Shown piece after piece: positions 48,033 through 61,422 of a stretch of DNA of 64,000 bases (position 1 is its first letter; every line of letters begins with the position of its first letter). The notes under the pieces were generated by a model. The model was not told the origin of the DNA. It saw only the letters and a list, made by a program, of their open reading frames with translations, and did no database searches. The stretch is taken from assembly GCA_037833965.1 (NCBI GenBank), contig AP031352.1, positions 11,450,501-11,514,500 of the forward strand, read 5' to 3'. A program made the translations under genes and the position numbers. Source of the DNA: Marchantia polymorpha subsp. ruderalis (Eukaryota; Streptophyta; Marchantiopsida; Marchantiales; Marchantiaceae).

Positions 48033-51000
48033 ATGGCGGCGACGCTTTCTTACCCACCGGATCTTGTGGCATTGCCAATTCTTGCTGCTGCAGCTGTCGG
48101 GGGATTTCAAATTTCTGCGCAGCCATCGCTTCCCCCTTCTTCACTCCCCGTTCTTGCCCTGCCTTCCGGGTAAGTGTTGTTCTTGAATTTTTTGTGTATC
48201 TTCTTATGGCAGTAAGGCGTGCATTACGCTTGGCTTGGCTTGGCTTTTGATCTGACATTGCCTCTGACGAGCAGAGAGGAGCTCCGAGGCGCGAACACTG
48301 CTCTCAGGTATATTGGGCGAGTGAGCAAGCTCACTGGATTCTATGGCGTCGATTCCCTCACCACTGCACAGGTCAATAGGTGCTTTTTTCCCAAATTCAA
48401 AACAATGTGAAGTATTTTCGAGTCGTTAATTGTGTTTAAAGATCGATGAAAGCATGAAATAAATTATTGATCTATTGTGACTGGAGTTTCTTGCACTTGC
48501 AGGTCGATGAATGGATTGACTACTCCCCGATCTTCTCCGTTGGAGCCGAGTTTGAGAAAGCATGCGCTTACACGAATAGCTTCTTGGAACTCCGCACCTT
48601 TCTCGTTGGCTACGATGTCAGCATCGCCGATGTGGTCATTTGGGCAGCCCTTGCAGGTAAATTCGTACTCTAATTTCCGTTCCTAAACCCATTTACAAGA
48701 TGCCACTACAGTGTCATACAGATATGATACATCGGATAACATAGTCTTGGTGAACTAATCTGAATTCGTCAATTTCAACACCTCCTCGTCTTCTCTTCTG
48801 GCCTAAAATGCGGTCAATCCTGCAAATTTTTCCAGAGAGCCGGTCTCGCTCCTTGGAATTGTCCAGTACTCACTGGACACCAACATTCCTCAGTAGATCG
48901 GACTGACGTAAGTGAGAAAAGTATTTGCAGCTGGATTTATCTGTCTGTTAAGCTGGAGCTCAGATGTCCTCCAGCTGAATATACCTAATAACTCCAGCTA
49001 CCGCCTACTAGTTGACTCTGGATGCCCTTCTAGAATTTCTGTGATTATTGAACTTATGAAAGTTTTCAAACTCACGAGATGTTTCGCAACACACAAAGTG
49101 TCCTTACCACTTTGTCCTGGGTCGAAATTATTAGTTTTCTAACTACATCATCCAACGAATCGTGAAGGGTACCGACCGGCCTGTGCCACATGAACGTTCA
49201 TTCGTATTGCAGATGTCGAAAAGTGGTAAGCTTTGCAATCTTCCCATTAATTGCCGTGTTTTAATGAGTCGCTCTCTAACAGGCGCTGGACGAAGATGGG
49301 ATAGCATGCGATCTGGTACAAAGTATCCACACTTGGCAAGATGGTATACTTCCATAGCGAACGAGTACCCATCTCTTAAGAATCTGACTGGAGCTCCCAA
49401 GAAGTTCGGCGCTCCAGCACCTAGCGCGAAGGCAGCTGCTTCTAAAAAGGACAAATCAGCAAGTAGCTCAGAGGTTAGTGTCTCATCGGAGGGCTCCTTT
49501 GATGTTGAGTTGCCTGATGCGGAAATGGGCAAGGTTTGCACACGGTTTCCCCCGGAGCCGAGCGGTTACTTGCACATCGGACATGCCAAGGCTGCTCTTT
49601 TGAACCAGCATTTTGCTCAGAAGTACAAGGGTCGATTAATTATTCGGTTTGATGATACAAACCCCTCTAAGGAGAAGGACGAGTTTGTGGAGACGATTCT
49701 CCAGGATCTGGATACGTTAGGGGTGAAGGGGGACGCTTTGACGTACACATCAGACTACTTCGAGCAATTAATGGAAATGGCAGAGAGGTTGATAAAAGAA
49801 GGCAAAGCTTATGTGGATGATACCCCACGAGAGCAAATGCAGAAGGAAAGAATGGATGGCATTGAGTCCAAGTGCAGAAATGTTTCTGTGGAGGAGAATC
49901 TCGCACTTTGGAAGGAGATGATTGCGGGAAGTGAGAAAGGGCGTCTTTACTGTGTCCGAGGCAAGCTAGATATGCAGGCTTTAAACAAGACTCTTCGGGA
50001 CCCCGTCTATTACAGATGCAACCCAACTCCCCATCATCGCGTTGGGACGAAGTACAAAGTGTACCCTACGTACGATTTTGCCTGCCCTTACGTTGACAGT
50101 GTGGAGGGTGTAACTCATGCCCTTCGTTCCAGCGAGTATCATGACAGAAATGACCAGTACTACAGAATTTTGGAAGAAATGGGTTTGAAGAAAGTTCACG
50201 TTTGGGATTTCAGTAGATTGAACTTTGTTTACACTCTCCTCAGTAAACGTAAGTTACAGTGGTTCGTCGACAATGGGTGGGTTGAGGGTTGGGATGATCC
50301 TCGCTTCCCCACAGTGCGTGGTATTCAAAGGAGAGGGTTGACCGTGGAGGCTCTGAAGCAATTTATTCTATCCCAGGTGAGATCATGTTCTCTCTTCATG
50401 ATACCGTATCTTTGAAGTCTTTACAAGCAACAAGCAATTACGCCACGAGGTTCTTTACGAACAGCAGCTAGCTGTTAATATGTCCCGTTGAGAATGGGTT
50501 ATTGAGAGATGTCAGCTTGAAAATCAGGTTAAGCTTTCTCTATTAGCTACTTTTACATTTTTTTATTGTTTCTAGCATCTTGTCTTTATCTGCCTCATGG
50601 CGAGCTGAATTCCATCGTTATAATGTATGTTTAGTGTTTCGGGTTTCTGGAGTTTTAGATCCTCTTTGCATATTCAGTAGATCTCGGAGCTTCTCCGTGT
50701 GTGACTTAATACAATGTCTTTTAGTAATGTATTCCGAACCTTCTCGTTGTTTCTTCTGCTTTTCTACAGGGAGCATCTAAGAATTTGAATCTTATGGAAT
50801 GGGACAAATTGTGGACGATCAACAAGAAGATTATCGACCCTGTGTGCCCTCGCCATACAGCAGTCCTCTCAGAGGGGAAAGTTCTTCTGGATTTGACAAA
50901 TGGCCCCGAGCCTTCATTTGTACGAGTTCTCGACAGGCATAAAAAGTACCCTGCTGCTGGAAAGAAAGCTACAACGTTCACGAAAAGAGTGTGGCTGGAT

Positions 51001-51727
51001 CAAGTCGATGCTGCGTGTATTTCAAACGGGGAGGAAGTTACTTTAATGGATTGGGGCAATGCCATCGTGCAGAATGTGGAAAAGGACGAAGATGGCAAAG
51101 TTTTAGGCATGAGTGGAGTTCTTCATCTGGAGGGTTCCGTCAAAACCACGAAACTGAAGCTTACATGGTTGCCGGAGATTACTGAGCTCGTTCCTTTATC
51201 TCTTGTTGAGTTGGACTACATGATCACCAAGAAAAAGGTATGCAATTAGTAAATGCATCGTCTTAATAGTCTGCTTTTTTTAACTCAGTATCTTATAAGC
51301 TGAAAGAGTTTACATGATTATGCATGGGACTTACAGGCCAAATGCTCCTTTACCACTCCCAGGCTGAACAATAAGCTCTCAGCAAATTCCAAAACCTAGT
51401 TCAATCTTAATTTAAACTTTGCCTCGTACCTTTTCCAAAGGTGTCCAAAATACATGTGCTTATTTTGTGGAATTTTTGTGGTACATCGTGCAGCTGGAAG
51501 AAGGCGAGGACTTCTTGTCAGTATTAAACCCCAAAACGAGATGGGAGATCGAGGCTATTGGAGATGCGAACATGAGAAATTTGAAGAAGGGGGAGATTAT
51601 TCAACTAGAGAGGAAGGGCTATTTTATCTGTGATGTGCCTTATTTCCGCTCCTCCAAACCCATTGTTCTCATTGCTGTCCCCGATGGAAGACAAAAAGCA
51701 TCTCCCGGAGACGCAGCACTTAAGTGA
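48033..51727 (+). CDS. GluRS: Glutamyl-tRNA synthetase, cytosolic eukaryotic type (six exons)
   Basis: Charges tRNA-Glu with glutamate in the cytosol. Exons join(48033..48169, 48275..48371, 48503..48656, 49283..50376, 50770..51237, 51494..51727) keep frame and give 727 residues, similar to plant cytosolic GluRS. The N-terminal ~175 residues form a GST-C-like interaction domain ([31 protein letters not shown]), followed by a Lys/Ala/Ser-rich linker. The class I catalytic core has HIGH at 227-230 ([13 protein letters not shown]), [10 protein letters not shown], and the KMSKS counterpart LSKRKL at about 449-454. [15 protein letters not shown] begins the anticodon-binding beta-barrel half, and [13 protein letters not shown] lies near the C-terminus. 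It is the archaeal/eukaryotic GlxRS type, not the bacterial-type organelle enzyme. An open frame runs through the intron before exon 4, but the join at 49283 restores the family sequence GAGRRWDSM. Confidence 0.96.
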
Positions 51728-53402
51728 GTAACGCCTTGAGGTTAGGGTAAATGGGCATATTCACTCTGTACGGTTCATGGAAAAAAATTTACTACCAATT
51801 TTGATTGCCTATTTAGTGCTCATGACGCACCTCGAAGTCTTCTGGCTGATTAGGCGATCTCTCTTGATTTCACTTCCGGTTGTTCAGGAGGCCGACTTAG
51901 CTCCTTTGTAGATCTTATTTCATCTATTCCGAGTCACGTGGCCGTGCAAAATTTTTACTCTTAACGAATCTTATACATGTGAAATCCTCCAGGATTAGAG
52001 TGATGATATGAGGAGGTCAGATCTGGCGAACATGTTTTTCTTAGCCTTTTACTTAGAGACATTGATAGCAGGAAACGATACATGTTTTTTTAATAGCATG
52101 TCGACTAGCTGTGCAGTGGGCTTCTGTGCACACATGTTGAAGAGGAGCCTGAAGCTAAGAATGAGCCTGAAGCCTTGCAAATATTTCTACCGACACGTTG
52201 GAAACCAAAATCGAGGGGGCCTGGGAACCTGTCTCAAAGATGACATTAACGTCTTCTTCAATCCGCCCAGGTTGGTACTGAGAAGTTCCAAGTTACACAT
52301 TCAGAAGGGGCTAACCGGGAGCCAACATGCTTTCTGGGCAAATGGAATGTGGATCTGTCTGCAGAGAAGTTTTATCTCTACACGCAGATGCAGTTGAACA
52401 GTTAAGCAATTTAACCTGTGGCCACTGGACGCCAACTAAGTACTTTCTGAATCCCGAGTTCAAGGAGACCTTGTCAGCTTTTGCGGGCCTCAGATCTCGT
52501 TGTCGATGACAGGCAAGATACTCACAAACAAGTGTTGAGATTTGTGAACCCAGATCCAGACCTAATAACTGAAACCAAACCGAAATAACTTGTATTGCCA
52601 CTAGCATGAACCTGTCATCACTGAGCACCTTCCATTACCCTCGTCACTGTAGCCTGGACAAATGAAACCATTTGGCGGCTCCAATATCACCTCCAACGCT
52701 TTATCCGAGAACCAAGAGCGTAATCAAAGTATTTAACATGCGCCTTCTCACTTATCGCAGGTGAACAGTATTAACACTGAAGTGAGAAACAAGCTGCCCA
52801 TCTGTTCCATGAACTGGTTTCACGACACACGAAGAGAATTTGACAGCTGTAAATGGAGAAACTACAGCGACTCAGTATCGTCATCCTTGAACAGTCCGAC
52901 TTCTGAAAGAGGTACGTCACCCATTCAGGGGACGAGACTCAGAGGCCTACGAATGAGTAACTGCATCGAAGACTTGGAAACCAGCGAATATTCCTCCACT
53001 CTCGGACCTTTTCATACAACATGTTGTGACAGCCTACCAATCGAATGGAAAATCGAAATTGGTATATTGTTTTAACGAATTCATGTCAGCAGAGAAAAGG
53101 ACTGAAAGAATCAGTTGAAGAGAGCATAAATCATGTGCAGACTTGTATTCATTGAGTTGGAAGAAATTGCGTAGAATCGTTAGGTTTGTCCACATCACGC
53201 AGCAGCTATTCTAATATTAGTCGTCCTCATGCCATCGAGCTCCATTGCATGTGTTAGTACTTCGTTTATCGGTCAGTAAACCATGCTCAAACGTCGGACA
53301 ATATACTTGCCTTGCTAACGATGATTATGTACCCTTATCTCTTTAGGTGAAAACTTGGTTGTTTGGGGCGTTGACATTGTGTTAAACTAACGCATCCACA
53401 GA
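51728..53402. other. Unassigned spacer downstream of glutamyl-tRNA synthetase
   Basis: Holds the synthetase 3' flank. Frames at 52008-52397 (+) and 52761-53075 (+) have fairly balanced composition; the second follows a possible CAG acceptor and is Ser/Thr-rich. Neither resembles a known family to me, so neither is called as a gene. Confidence 0.4.
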
Positions 53403-53894
53403 GTTAAACCTATGAATAGTGTCACCTCTTATTAGTGACATAGAATTCAAGAACCATTAGATTTAACTTGTAAATCTATCCAATAAAACCACTATTGTCA
53501 CTATTGGCAATAGTGACATAATACTATATCATAGTGACAGTTCCAACTGTAATTTGCAACAAAAAAAATTTCACTTTCTACAATTTATAACTCTATTCTA
53601 CTTTGGAGATCCCAACTCTGTTTGATCACTTTCCACAATTTATAGCTCTGCGTTACCATGCCGACCTGAGGTTATGCTTACTAAAGACAAAACTATATTT
53701 AAATTCAAAGACAAGTCGTCAAAAATGATACTATCCGCAAAATGATTCGCTAAATATATAACGGATCCGCTAAACATGCAATAAGAATGCTTCTATACGA
53801 TTCGCTAAATGCTACCCAACCTCGTCTAAGTGAAACCTTCCAATAGTGATGTGAAAACCTAACACCAGTATGTGTCACTATTGGGAGGTTAAAC
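53403..53894. mobile_element. Possible MITE with imperfect terminal inverted repeats
   Basis: The left end reads GTTAAACCTATGAATAGTG and the reverse complement of the right end reads GTTTAACCTCCCAATAGTG, matching in two blocks around a 3-base difference, and both continue with CAC-type words. Inside is a near-perfect palindrome at 53496-53518 with 11-bp arms (TGTCACTATTG and its complement). No coding frame and no clear target duplication are seen, so the class is open. Confidence 0.45.
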
Positions 53895-54880
53895 TTTATA
53901 CCATTCTTCCTAGATCTTGTAAAGATGAAGATATCCCATAGACTATTAGCTTTAAGCCTACATTAGTGTTACTTGAGTTGATACGACTCGCTACTATGTA
54001 TGTGTCTGGATGGACCTAAATTGCGAATTTCAGGTTCTTGCGGAAGTTAAGATATTTCATATTTCTTCAGTGGATGACTTTCCCTCGGTACTAACTTGTA
54101 CATGGTTGTGTATTGTGACTTGAGCCTACTGCAATTCTAGCCTTGATGGCTGGAGACTTTCTGAGAATGAAGGTGTTACTCTTTTTTGCTCTCATCATTT
54201 CAACTTGTGAAGTATATTTACATCCATGACTCATAGCTCTCAAATAGAAAAAATTGGATGGGTATCAATAAGTGTAGGCCCCCAACACATTAAGTTCAAG
54301 GTATATAGGCAAAGTAGTACATTCATTGGGGGGTAAGTCAATCTTGCAAAAACAATGTTGAAATGAGTAAAATATTTATTCAAAACAGTTGTCAACCAAA
54401 GGACTTCTCGTGGATCAATTTACAATCCACTTTGGTTATCATCCATTCAGAAGTAAAACATTATATTTTTTCTTTTTCATAGATCTTCTCCAAGAATCTA
54501 CATTGTATTTATTCTCAATGGTTTTACTCTTAATGTTATGTACAAGGAGGAATATCAATATAGTAAATTTAGTTCTCATAGCAATTTTGGCATCATCTGT
54601 TGGTTACAAAAACTAATACATCATCTTTACTAATACAATCATTTTTTATTTTTTGTGATACCAGAAATGAATTTTTGCATTCATGACAATATTTTAAATG
54701 ATTTCAGAAAATATTTATTTTACGTCATTGAACTTCATATATTTGAAATATTATATTATATATAGCTTGTGAATCCAACGTTATACAATGATCAACAGAA
54801 CTATTTAGGCACAATAACTTTCTATGTTTTTATTTAGCATTTTATTTAGCTACCCTTTCATGTTGTCCCACTCTCTGAGA
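53895..54880. other. AT-rich spacer left of the copia relic
   Basis: No gene recognised. The copia 5' LTR, gag and primer-binding site might be expected here but I could not identify them. A word GGGTATCAATA near 54260 faintly recalls a tRNA-Met primer site but is too weak to call. Confidence 0.4.
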
Positions 54881-54889
54881 AGCGGTACT

Positions 54890-57300
54890 ATGTATTGTTT
54901 TTTTAGATGATTATTCTAGATATGTGTGGATTTATTTTCTTATCCACAAGTCTAAAAGGTTTTCAACTTTCAAAAGTTGACCCATACAATTTGAGACTCA
55001 AACTGGACACAAGGTGACATATTTGAGATCAAATAATGACAGGGAATATACTTGTGAGGAGTTTGAGAGTTACTTTACAGAGGAGGATATTACTTGTTAT
55101 TTCACAACAATTTAAACTCCACAACACAACGTTGTTTCTAAAAATCTTAACCAAACAATGTTAAAAAAGTTGAGTAATATGCTAAGCAAATTAAGTTTAT
55201 CATGAGAATTGGGGATTAAAGTTGTCAACATTCTAATTTATTTGGTAACCTTTTATACTCTCAGTGCAATCAAATTTCCAACACCGTTTGAAGTGAAACA
55301 TAAACGGATGACGAATTAGAGTTGCTTGAGATTTTTTGTTGTAATGCTTCTACTCTCACATCAAATGAGCACAATATTGAATTAGATGTATAAAATCCAC
55401 TATTGATGTTATGGAGGATTTTGATCATTATATGACTAATGATCTGTCAAACGAAGGAACACATTTAGGTGAAGCAAGTTCTTGAGGAACAATTACAAGG
55501 GGAGGAAGTTATTATTGGTGAGTCCATTGCAACAACACTAGACAATAAAGATCAATGGAAAATGTCTTCTATAAAATCGCATAGTGCTAGTAGTACCGCT
55601 AAAAGGTTTGATGTATGGACCAATTCATACTTCCTCGAAGTTCGTGATTTTGATATAGACAATAAAAATGATATGGCCTTAATCTTGAAGGAAGGTGCAA
55701 CTTCTTCGTACATGGAAGCTCCAGCTTTGACTAACAAGCTTGTGTGAATTGCTGCTATGGAACGAGAGATGCAGTCGCTAATTGACAACAAGATTCGAGA
55801 GCAGGTTGAAATTCCTAAGTATCAGACACTAATTGACTCGGAGTGAGTGTACAAGCTGAAGTATAATCTACACTATGATAAGGCAAGAATCTTCAAAGCC
55901 AGATTTGTGGTTATAGGTTTCACACAAGAGAAAGATGTGAACTACAACAAAAAATCTGTAGCGAAATACGTTATAATTTGTCTAGTATGTGCAGTAGCTA
56001 CGATTAAGTCTTGCTATCAATCAAATGTATGTAGTTACAACTTTTTTTTTTCAATATCTAGGAGGTCAACATAAAACAACCAGTTAGATTTAAGTTCAAA
56101 AACCAAGAGAGTTTGGTTTGTAGAATGCTGATAACACCGTATGGACTGAATCAAGCTCCTAGGCAGTGGATCACGTGATTTGATGAGTTCATGTAGTCAC
56201 GATGGCTTATGATGATTGACTTTGAGAAAATGTGTTCATCCTACTCTTTATATATTTAACATCGCCGATTCTAAACAACTACGAACTCCTTGGACACCAG
56301 ATTTCAAATTCTCTACAGCTCAGAGTACTACCAATGTTATTGAGAAGGAAAGAATGGCATATGTCCCCTATGAACAAGTTGTTAGCAGCCTTGTGTATTT
56401 GATGTTGTGCACTAGGTCTCATATTGCTCTTGTGATGGCCAAGATGAACAAGTACATGTAGAATACATGAAAAGTTCATTGGATGAAATGGATATTGAGA
56501 TATTTGAAGTGTACTTTGGATTATAACTTATTGTTTGATGGTTTATTTGACAATGTCAAATCTTTGTTCTACTACATTGATGCTGATTACAGACATCATC
56601 TAGATAAAAGTAGATCCACAACTGAATAAGTGTTTACACTCAGCGATGAAACATTAAATGAAGATTTATCTTGCACAAATGCATAGCTCAGTCGACAATA
56701 AAAGTTGAGTATGTGGCAGTAATAAAGCGATTAAGAAGCTATTTGGTTGGAAAGGTTTATCATTATGACATGATTGACAAAGTGTGTGGTCAATCTTCAT
56801 TGTGATAGCCAAAGTGTTTTACATTTAGATGCAAACCAAATCATGAATAGTAGAATGAAGCATATTGACATCATGTATCACTTTATCAAACAAGCAATGT
56901 TTGATAAAACAATTGAGCTAATCAAGATAGAAGTTAAACTCAATCCAGCTCATGTGTTGATCAAAGTTATTACTTTGGAGAGTTTCACACGACACTTTCA
57001 TATCATGCAGATTGTGCATGAGGAGCACACGTAAAGTTTGCTAGCATAGTATCTCCAGTTATCTCTTTCTGGGATTTTTCTATACTAACACCTTTTTAGT
57101 TATACTTTTATATATTACTCTTTCATGTTATGGTTTCGGCTTAAATCTAGTTAATCATTGTGTAAAGAGTAGCCTTGTGTTAGGTTTTTATCTAGTATTT
57201 GTCGCGGAGTAATAATATAGATTAGAGATATTATTGTATTTTTAACATGAGTTAATGAGGAGATTGTTAATATTAACTCCGATTAAGGAGTAGACTCAAG
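54890..57300 (+). mobile_element. Decayed Ty1/copia retrotransposon (integrase to RNase H, partial 3' LTR)
   Basis: Copia pol segments occur in the proper order with many stops and frame changes. Integrase is seen as DDYSRYVWIYFLIHKSK near 54905. A linker contains AMEREMQSL near 55755. Reverse transcriptase follows as VYKLKYN near 55848, KARFVVIGFTQEKDVNY near 55895 and LITPYGLNQAPRQW near 56130. The CTRSHIALVMAKMNKYM stretch lies near 56410 and WILRYLKCTLDYNLLF near 56490. RNase H shows as LHCDSQSVLHLDANQ near 56795 and MKHIDIMYHFIKQAM near 56865. A purine-rich GAGGAGAT just before TGTTAATATTAACTCC (57265) looks like a polypurine tract and 3' LTR start, with a TATATATA box near 57342. The right LTR end and the 5' half are not found. 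The element is inactive. Confidence 0.85.
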
Positions 57301-59700
57301 TTCTGGTTATTTATAGCTAGGTTGGTCGCAGATGTTGGGTATATATACCCTAATGTTTTTGCACTGTATCACTACTTTTGGACACTGTAGTGATCCTTGG
57401 AATTTTAGACTAAACTATATAATGTAGTAAACTCATTTGCATGTGTCATCAATTCAAGTACATGTTTACATCAAAGATGATGGTTTTATGACCTCAATCA
57501 GTGTCACCTACTATTAAATAAAGTCTATCATAAAATTTTTAAGACGTTCAAATTTGCAAAATAGAGATTAGCTGATTTTTGTTTTAACTAGCTTTCTTTG
57601 GATCAGTTTTTGACCAAATATGCATGGATTTGAATCCTAACTTAATCTCATTAAATGTGCTGAAATACTTCCAGGTTTTATAGTAATTTACATAGTGCAA
57701 AACTCTTTCATTTTATTATTAAAAATTTTAAATAAATATTTGAACAAATAAATCATGAACTTGAACATAGTTAAAATTTTATAGATTTTGAATCAAAATA
57801 TAAATTACAAAATTATTCACAATTTTAATATATTAAACTCTGTCATTATCTAGCATACATTGTGAAACACGTATTAAGTATCAAAACTTAACAAAAAACA
57901 AAAATTAAGTAAAGACAGATTTTTTTAATTATTTTTTTAAATTAGATAATTACTTTTTAATTTATTTTCGTATCAAATTTCATATTGATGAAATATCACA
58001 ATAGTTTTACAGTAGATGATAAAATAAACAAACCCAAGCAATCCAAAAATGAAATCACACTTTTTCAAACAAAATTTGACTTAAAGTTATCAAATACAAA
58101 ATTATTTACAAAATTTTAAAATTTATTCAAAAAATTAATACTGATATGTAGATATTTTGAAAATTTACAATCATGAACTTCAAATTTGAAGAACCTTTCA
58201 ATCCACACACTTCAAAGCATGAAATAATAAAATCCAAAAGTTTATGCTATTAAAAGGTCATAGAAATGTAAAAAAAAAAAAATTCAATCATAAGACAAAA
58301 ATTACAGTACTTGTGATGGAAAAATTAGAGTATAATCTCATAACATGAATTTAGTACATTTATCAGAAACCTCAATTCAAACAAATTAAAAATATTCAAT
58401 AGATTTTAATGATTAAATCGGACACATATTTTGAATAAAAATTAGCGTTTAATCCTTGTCATGTTTTTCTGAAATTTGAAGCTAACTGAAAATAATTTTA
58501 GTAACATTTATTTCAATAAATATAATTATATTCATAACTGATTTATATTTAGAAGAAAAAAATGCTTGATTTCATTTTATGATAACTTGATAATATAAAC
58601 AAATATTGCATCTTGATGTTAAAAAAATAATGTAGATATTTGAATATGACATGTATATACAATATTCTTACAATTCATAGAAAGCTAAATGATTATCCAA
58701 AATAATCCTGGATGATGTTTAAATTTTATCAAAATTTTAGTCAAAAATCTTATCAACAACATTTTTATTTTGCAACAATATATAATAAAATCAAGTATCG
58801 ACATAAAATATGATCTTTCTAATTTTTTTGGAGTAAATATTATTGATCTTGCAATATATTTCAGGTTAATTTTTTGAAATGCAAGGTTGATTTCAATATT
58901 AGAACATTTATTCCTCGTATATGTTTGCATCATTTGTATCTCAAGGTATAAATATAGGATTTTCTTAGAATGTGAGAGCCTAATACATAATTTTTTTGAA
59001 AGAAGCTGGATTAATATTTGCACATTCTAAATTTGGTAGTTGAACATTTATTGGTAAAATAGACCTGGAAAGATTATGTTTTTCAATTGTGTGTTTTGAT
59101 ACAACAAGCCTGGGATTTTAACTGTCTTACTTTTATCTTTTTTCTAAAAGTTGAGGAATTCCAAATAACGTTTTATTCCCTGGTTGTTTCTAACCATGAA
59201 ACTTCTTTACTAAAATGTTTTATCCATTATTTTGAAATGATTTTTATTATCAGAAAAAACATTGAAAATATCAAATTGTAGGTTCCAAATTAAAAACAAT
59301 TCTGATTTAGCTTTCACTTTTATCCAACCGAAATACATTAATGAGAAAAGGAAAAGTCAATGAGAAATACGGTTTTGCTTAAAACTTAAGCACCATAAAA
59401 TAACTTGTTTTTGTCGAACATACCCTAGCGATGTAGTGTAAAGACTAAGGCATGAAACTGATCAAAATGACGAAAAGTTTGACTACTCTATGATGTCCAG
59501 GTCATGATTTTAACATAATTATGAAAGAATGGCTAAACATGAACGAAGAATTTTCAAGGAAGTGATGGGAAGTAAGCGATGTCTCAAAGCCATCTCTTGA
59601 ACAGGTGATTGGCTTGAGAACGTTTCAGCAAAAGAGCATTCAATTTGGAAGTTTGCAAACTTTATTATTCATGGAATGCACTAAAAAATGTCCATTCTAG
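57301..59700. other. AT-rich spacer
   Basis: The first few hundred bases may be remaining copia LTR. After about 57480 the sequence is dominated by A and T with homopolymer runs and no gene. Confidence 0.55.
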
Positions 59701-61422
59701 CTTCACAAATCAAACGAAGAGGAAGACGAGAGCAAAAGAGACATAGAATAAGAACATAGGAAAGAGAGAGAATTCAGTAAAGGTTGGAAAAGATGGAGAT
59801 CTGTAGGGAATTGCCAGATTTTTGACTGTTTATTTGAAACCTTGTAAAATATATAAAAGTATAAGTGGCTCTTATGCTTCACTCTAAGAATGTTGTATTG
59901 ATTTAAAAGATTTAATATCACATTGGAAAGATTGTTTTTTCCTATGGAGATAGCAATGGCCAATCTTACACACATGCGATTTTTGTTTATAGATTATTAA
60001 ATATTGAAGGGCATATTTGTCATCACTATAATTCAGATGACTAGCCCTTTATTTCCATTATGTTTTCTTCCTTGTATGACTCTAGGCGGTCTTCCCATCA
60101 AATTTTAATCCATCTTCTCAAGCAAACTCCATCATGGCATATTAATGACAGCATCTTAGATCTCCCAAGCAACATAGGGAGATTCTTTATAATGATTATC
60201 AAATTGCTGGTGCTCAAGTTGCAAACGGGTGCTACATTTTCAATTCGTGGCGCAAAGCCCATAATGATGACAAAATTGATGAAGCACTTTTCATTGCATG
60301 AATAGTCATATGAGTAATGTAGTTTATCGTCGGAGACTGCTCTACTATTCTACATTGACAAGCTAAACCCCAATCTTCAGGGTTATCCTGACGAGGACAG
60401 TGGTTCCAGTGACATGCTCTTCCTCTCGATATTGGAACTATGGATGAGCTGAGCGTTGTAAATCTCACCTTTCTGAAGTCGAGCTGTTCATTTCCTTTAA
60501 TTCGTTTATATAGTCTCTTCACCATAGTTGGCGAAGAGACTTGAGGTTGTTTACTGTCTGATGTAGTAAATGCACAATCAGTTGGAAGCTCATCCACTTT
60601 ACTGAGAATATTAGGAGCTTACTTCCTCGTGAAAGGGCACATTTAATTCATATGACTATACGAATGCTGAGTGATGGCTAACTGTGGGCGTCAACTTCTT
60701 CCTGAGGCCGCATCACGAGTGAAAGAAGCTTTACTTTGATAACTATTCTTGTTCACATTCAAGAGTTACGAGGTGGAAGCTGTGCCCTTCTGCACGTGTT
60801 TAATCTTGCACTAATCGATGTTGGACAGCAATCTGCAGGTAAAGCAGGGAAAGAAGAGACGGTGGGCATATTTGGCTGACAAAGGCATGATGGAGATCCA
60901 CATCCAGGCGCAATATGAAGTTGTCATGCGCTGTAGAAATATACAATACAAGCGCGCCTGGTTCCCGCCAGTAGGGCGACCATAGCGCCAACAGACTCAA
61001 CTAAGATTAGCACCACAGATGAAAGACTCTGACAAGCACTTATTTCGCTCAGGAATCTTCGTTCATACACCCACTTTGAGAATGAATACAAGGCGTTGCA
61101 CAAATTACTTACAAAACTTCATTCGTCCTTTCTCGTGCAGAGAATGTACAGTATGCTCTGTCGAAGCACAAGGAAGGCATTCGGAAGGAAATTCAACGGC
61201 ACAAATTACGTAAACCTTACAGTTGTGAAAGCACGGATATTCAAGCAAATCAAACGCAAAACTGATGGGTGCCTGCTCCGGGAAAATTGATACATGGGCA
61301 AGCCTGCAATACAAGCAAAATTTTGCACCCTTACAACAGCAAGTTTCTAGGACTCAAATCAATGCTTTGAATGTTGTTAGGATTAGTATACAAGCGGGCA
61401 GTAAAGCTCGTGCTTAAACTAG
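59700..61422. other. Unassigned spacer left of the PX/Rubicon gene
   Basis: A minus-strand frame at 60232-60597 begins with a protein-like stretch (TMVKRLYKRIKGNEQLDF) followed by an AAG/GTGAGA donor-like site. No partner exon or family was found. The rest holds the 3' flank of the PX gene and short frames. Confidence 0.4.
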
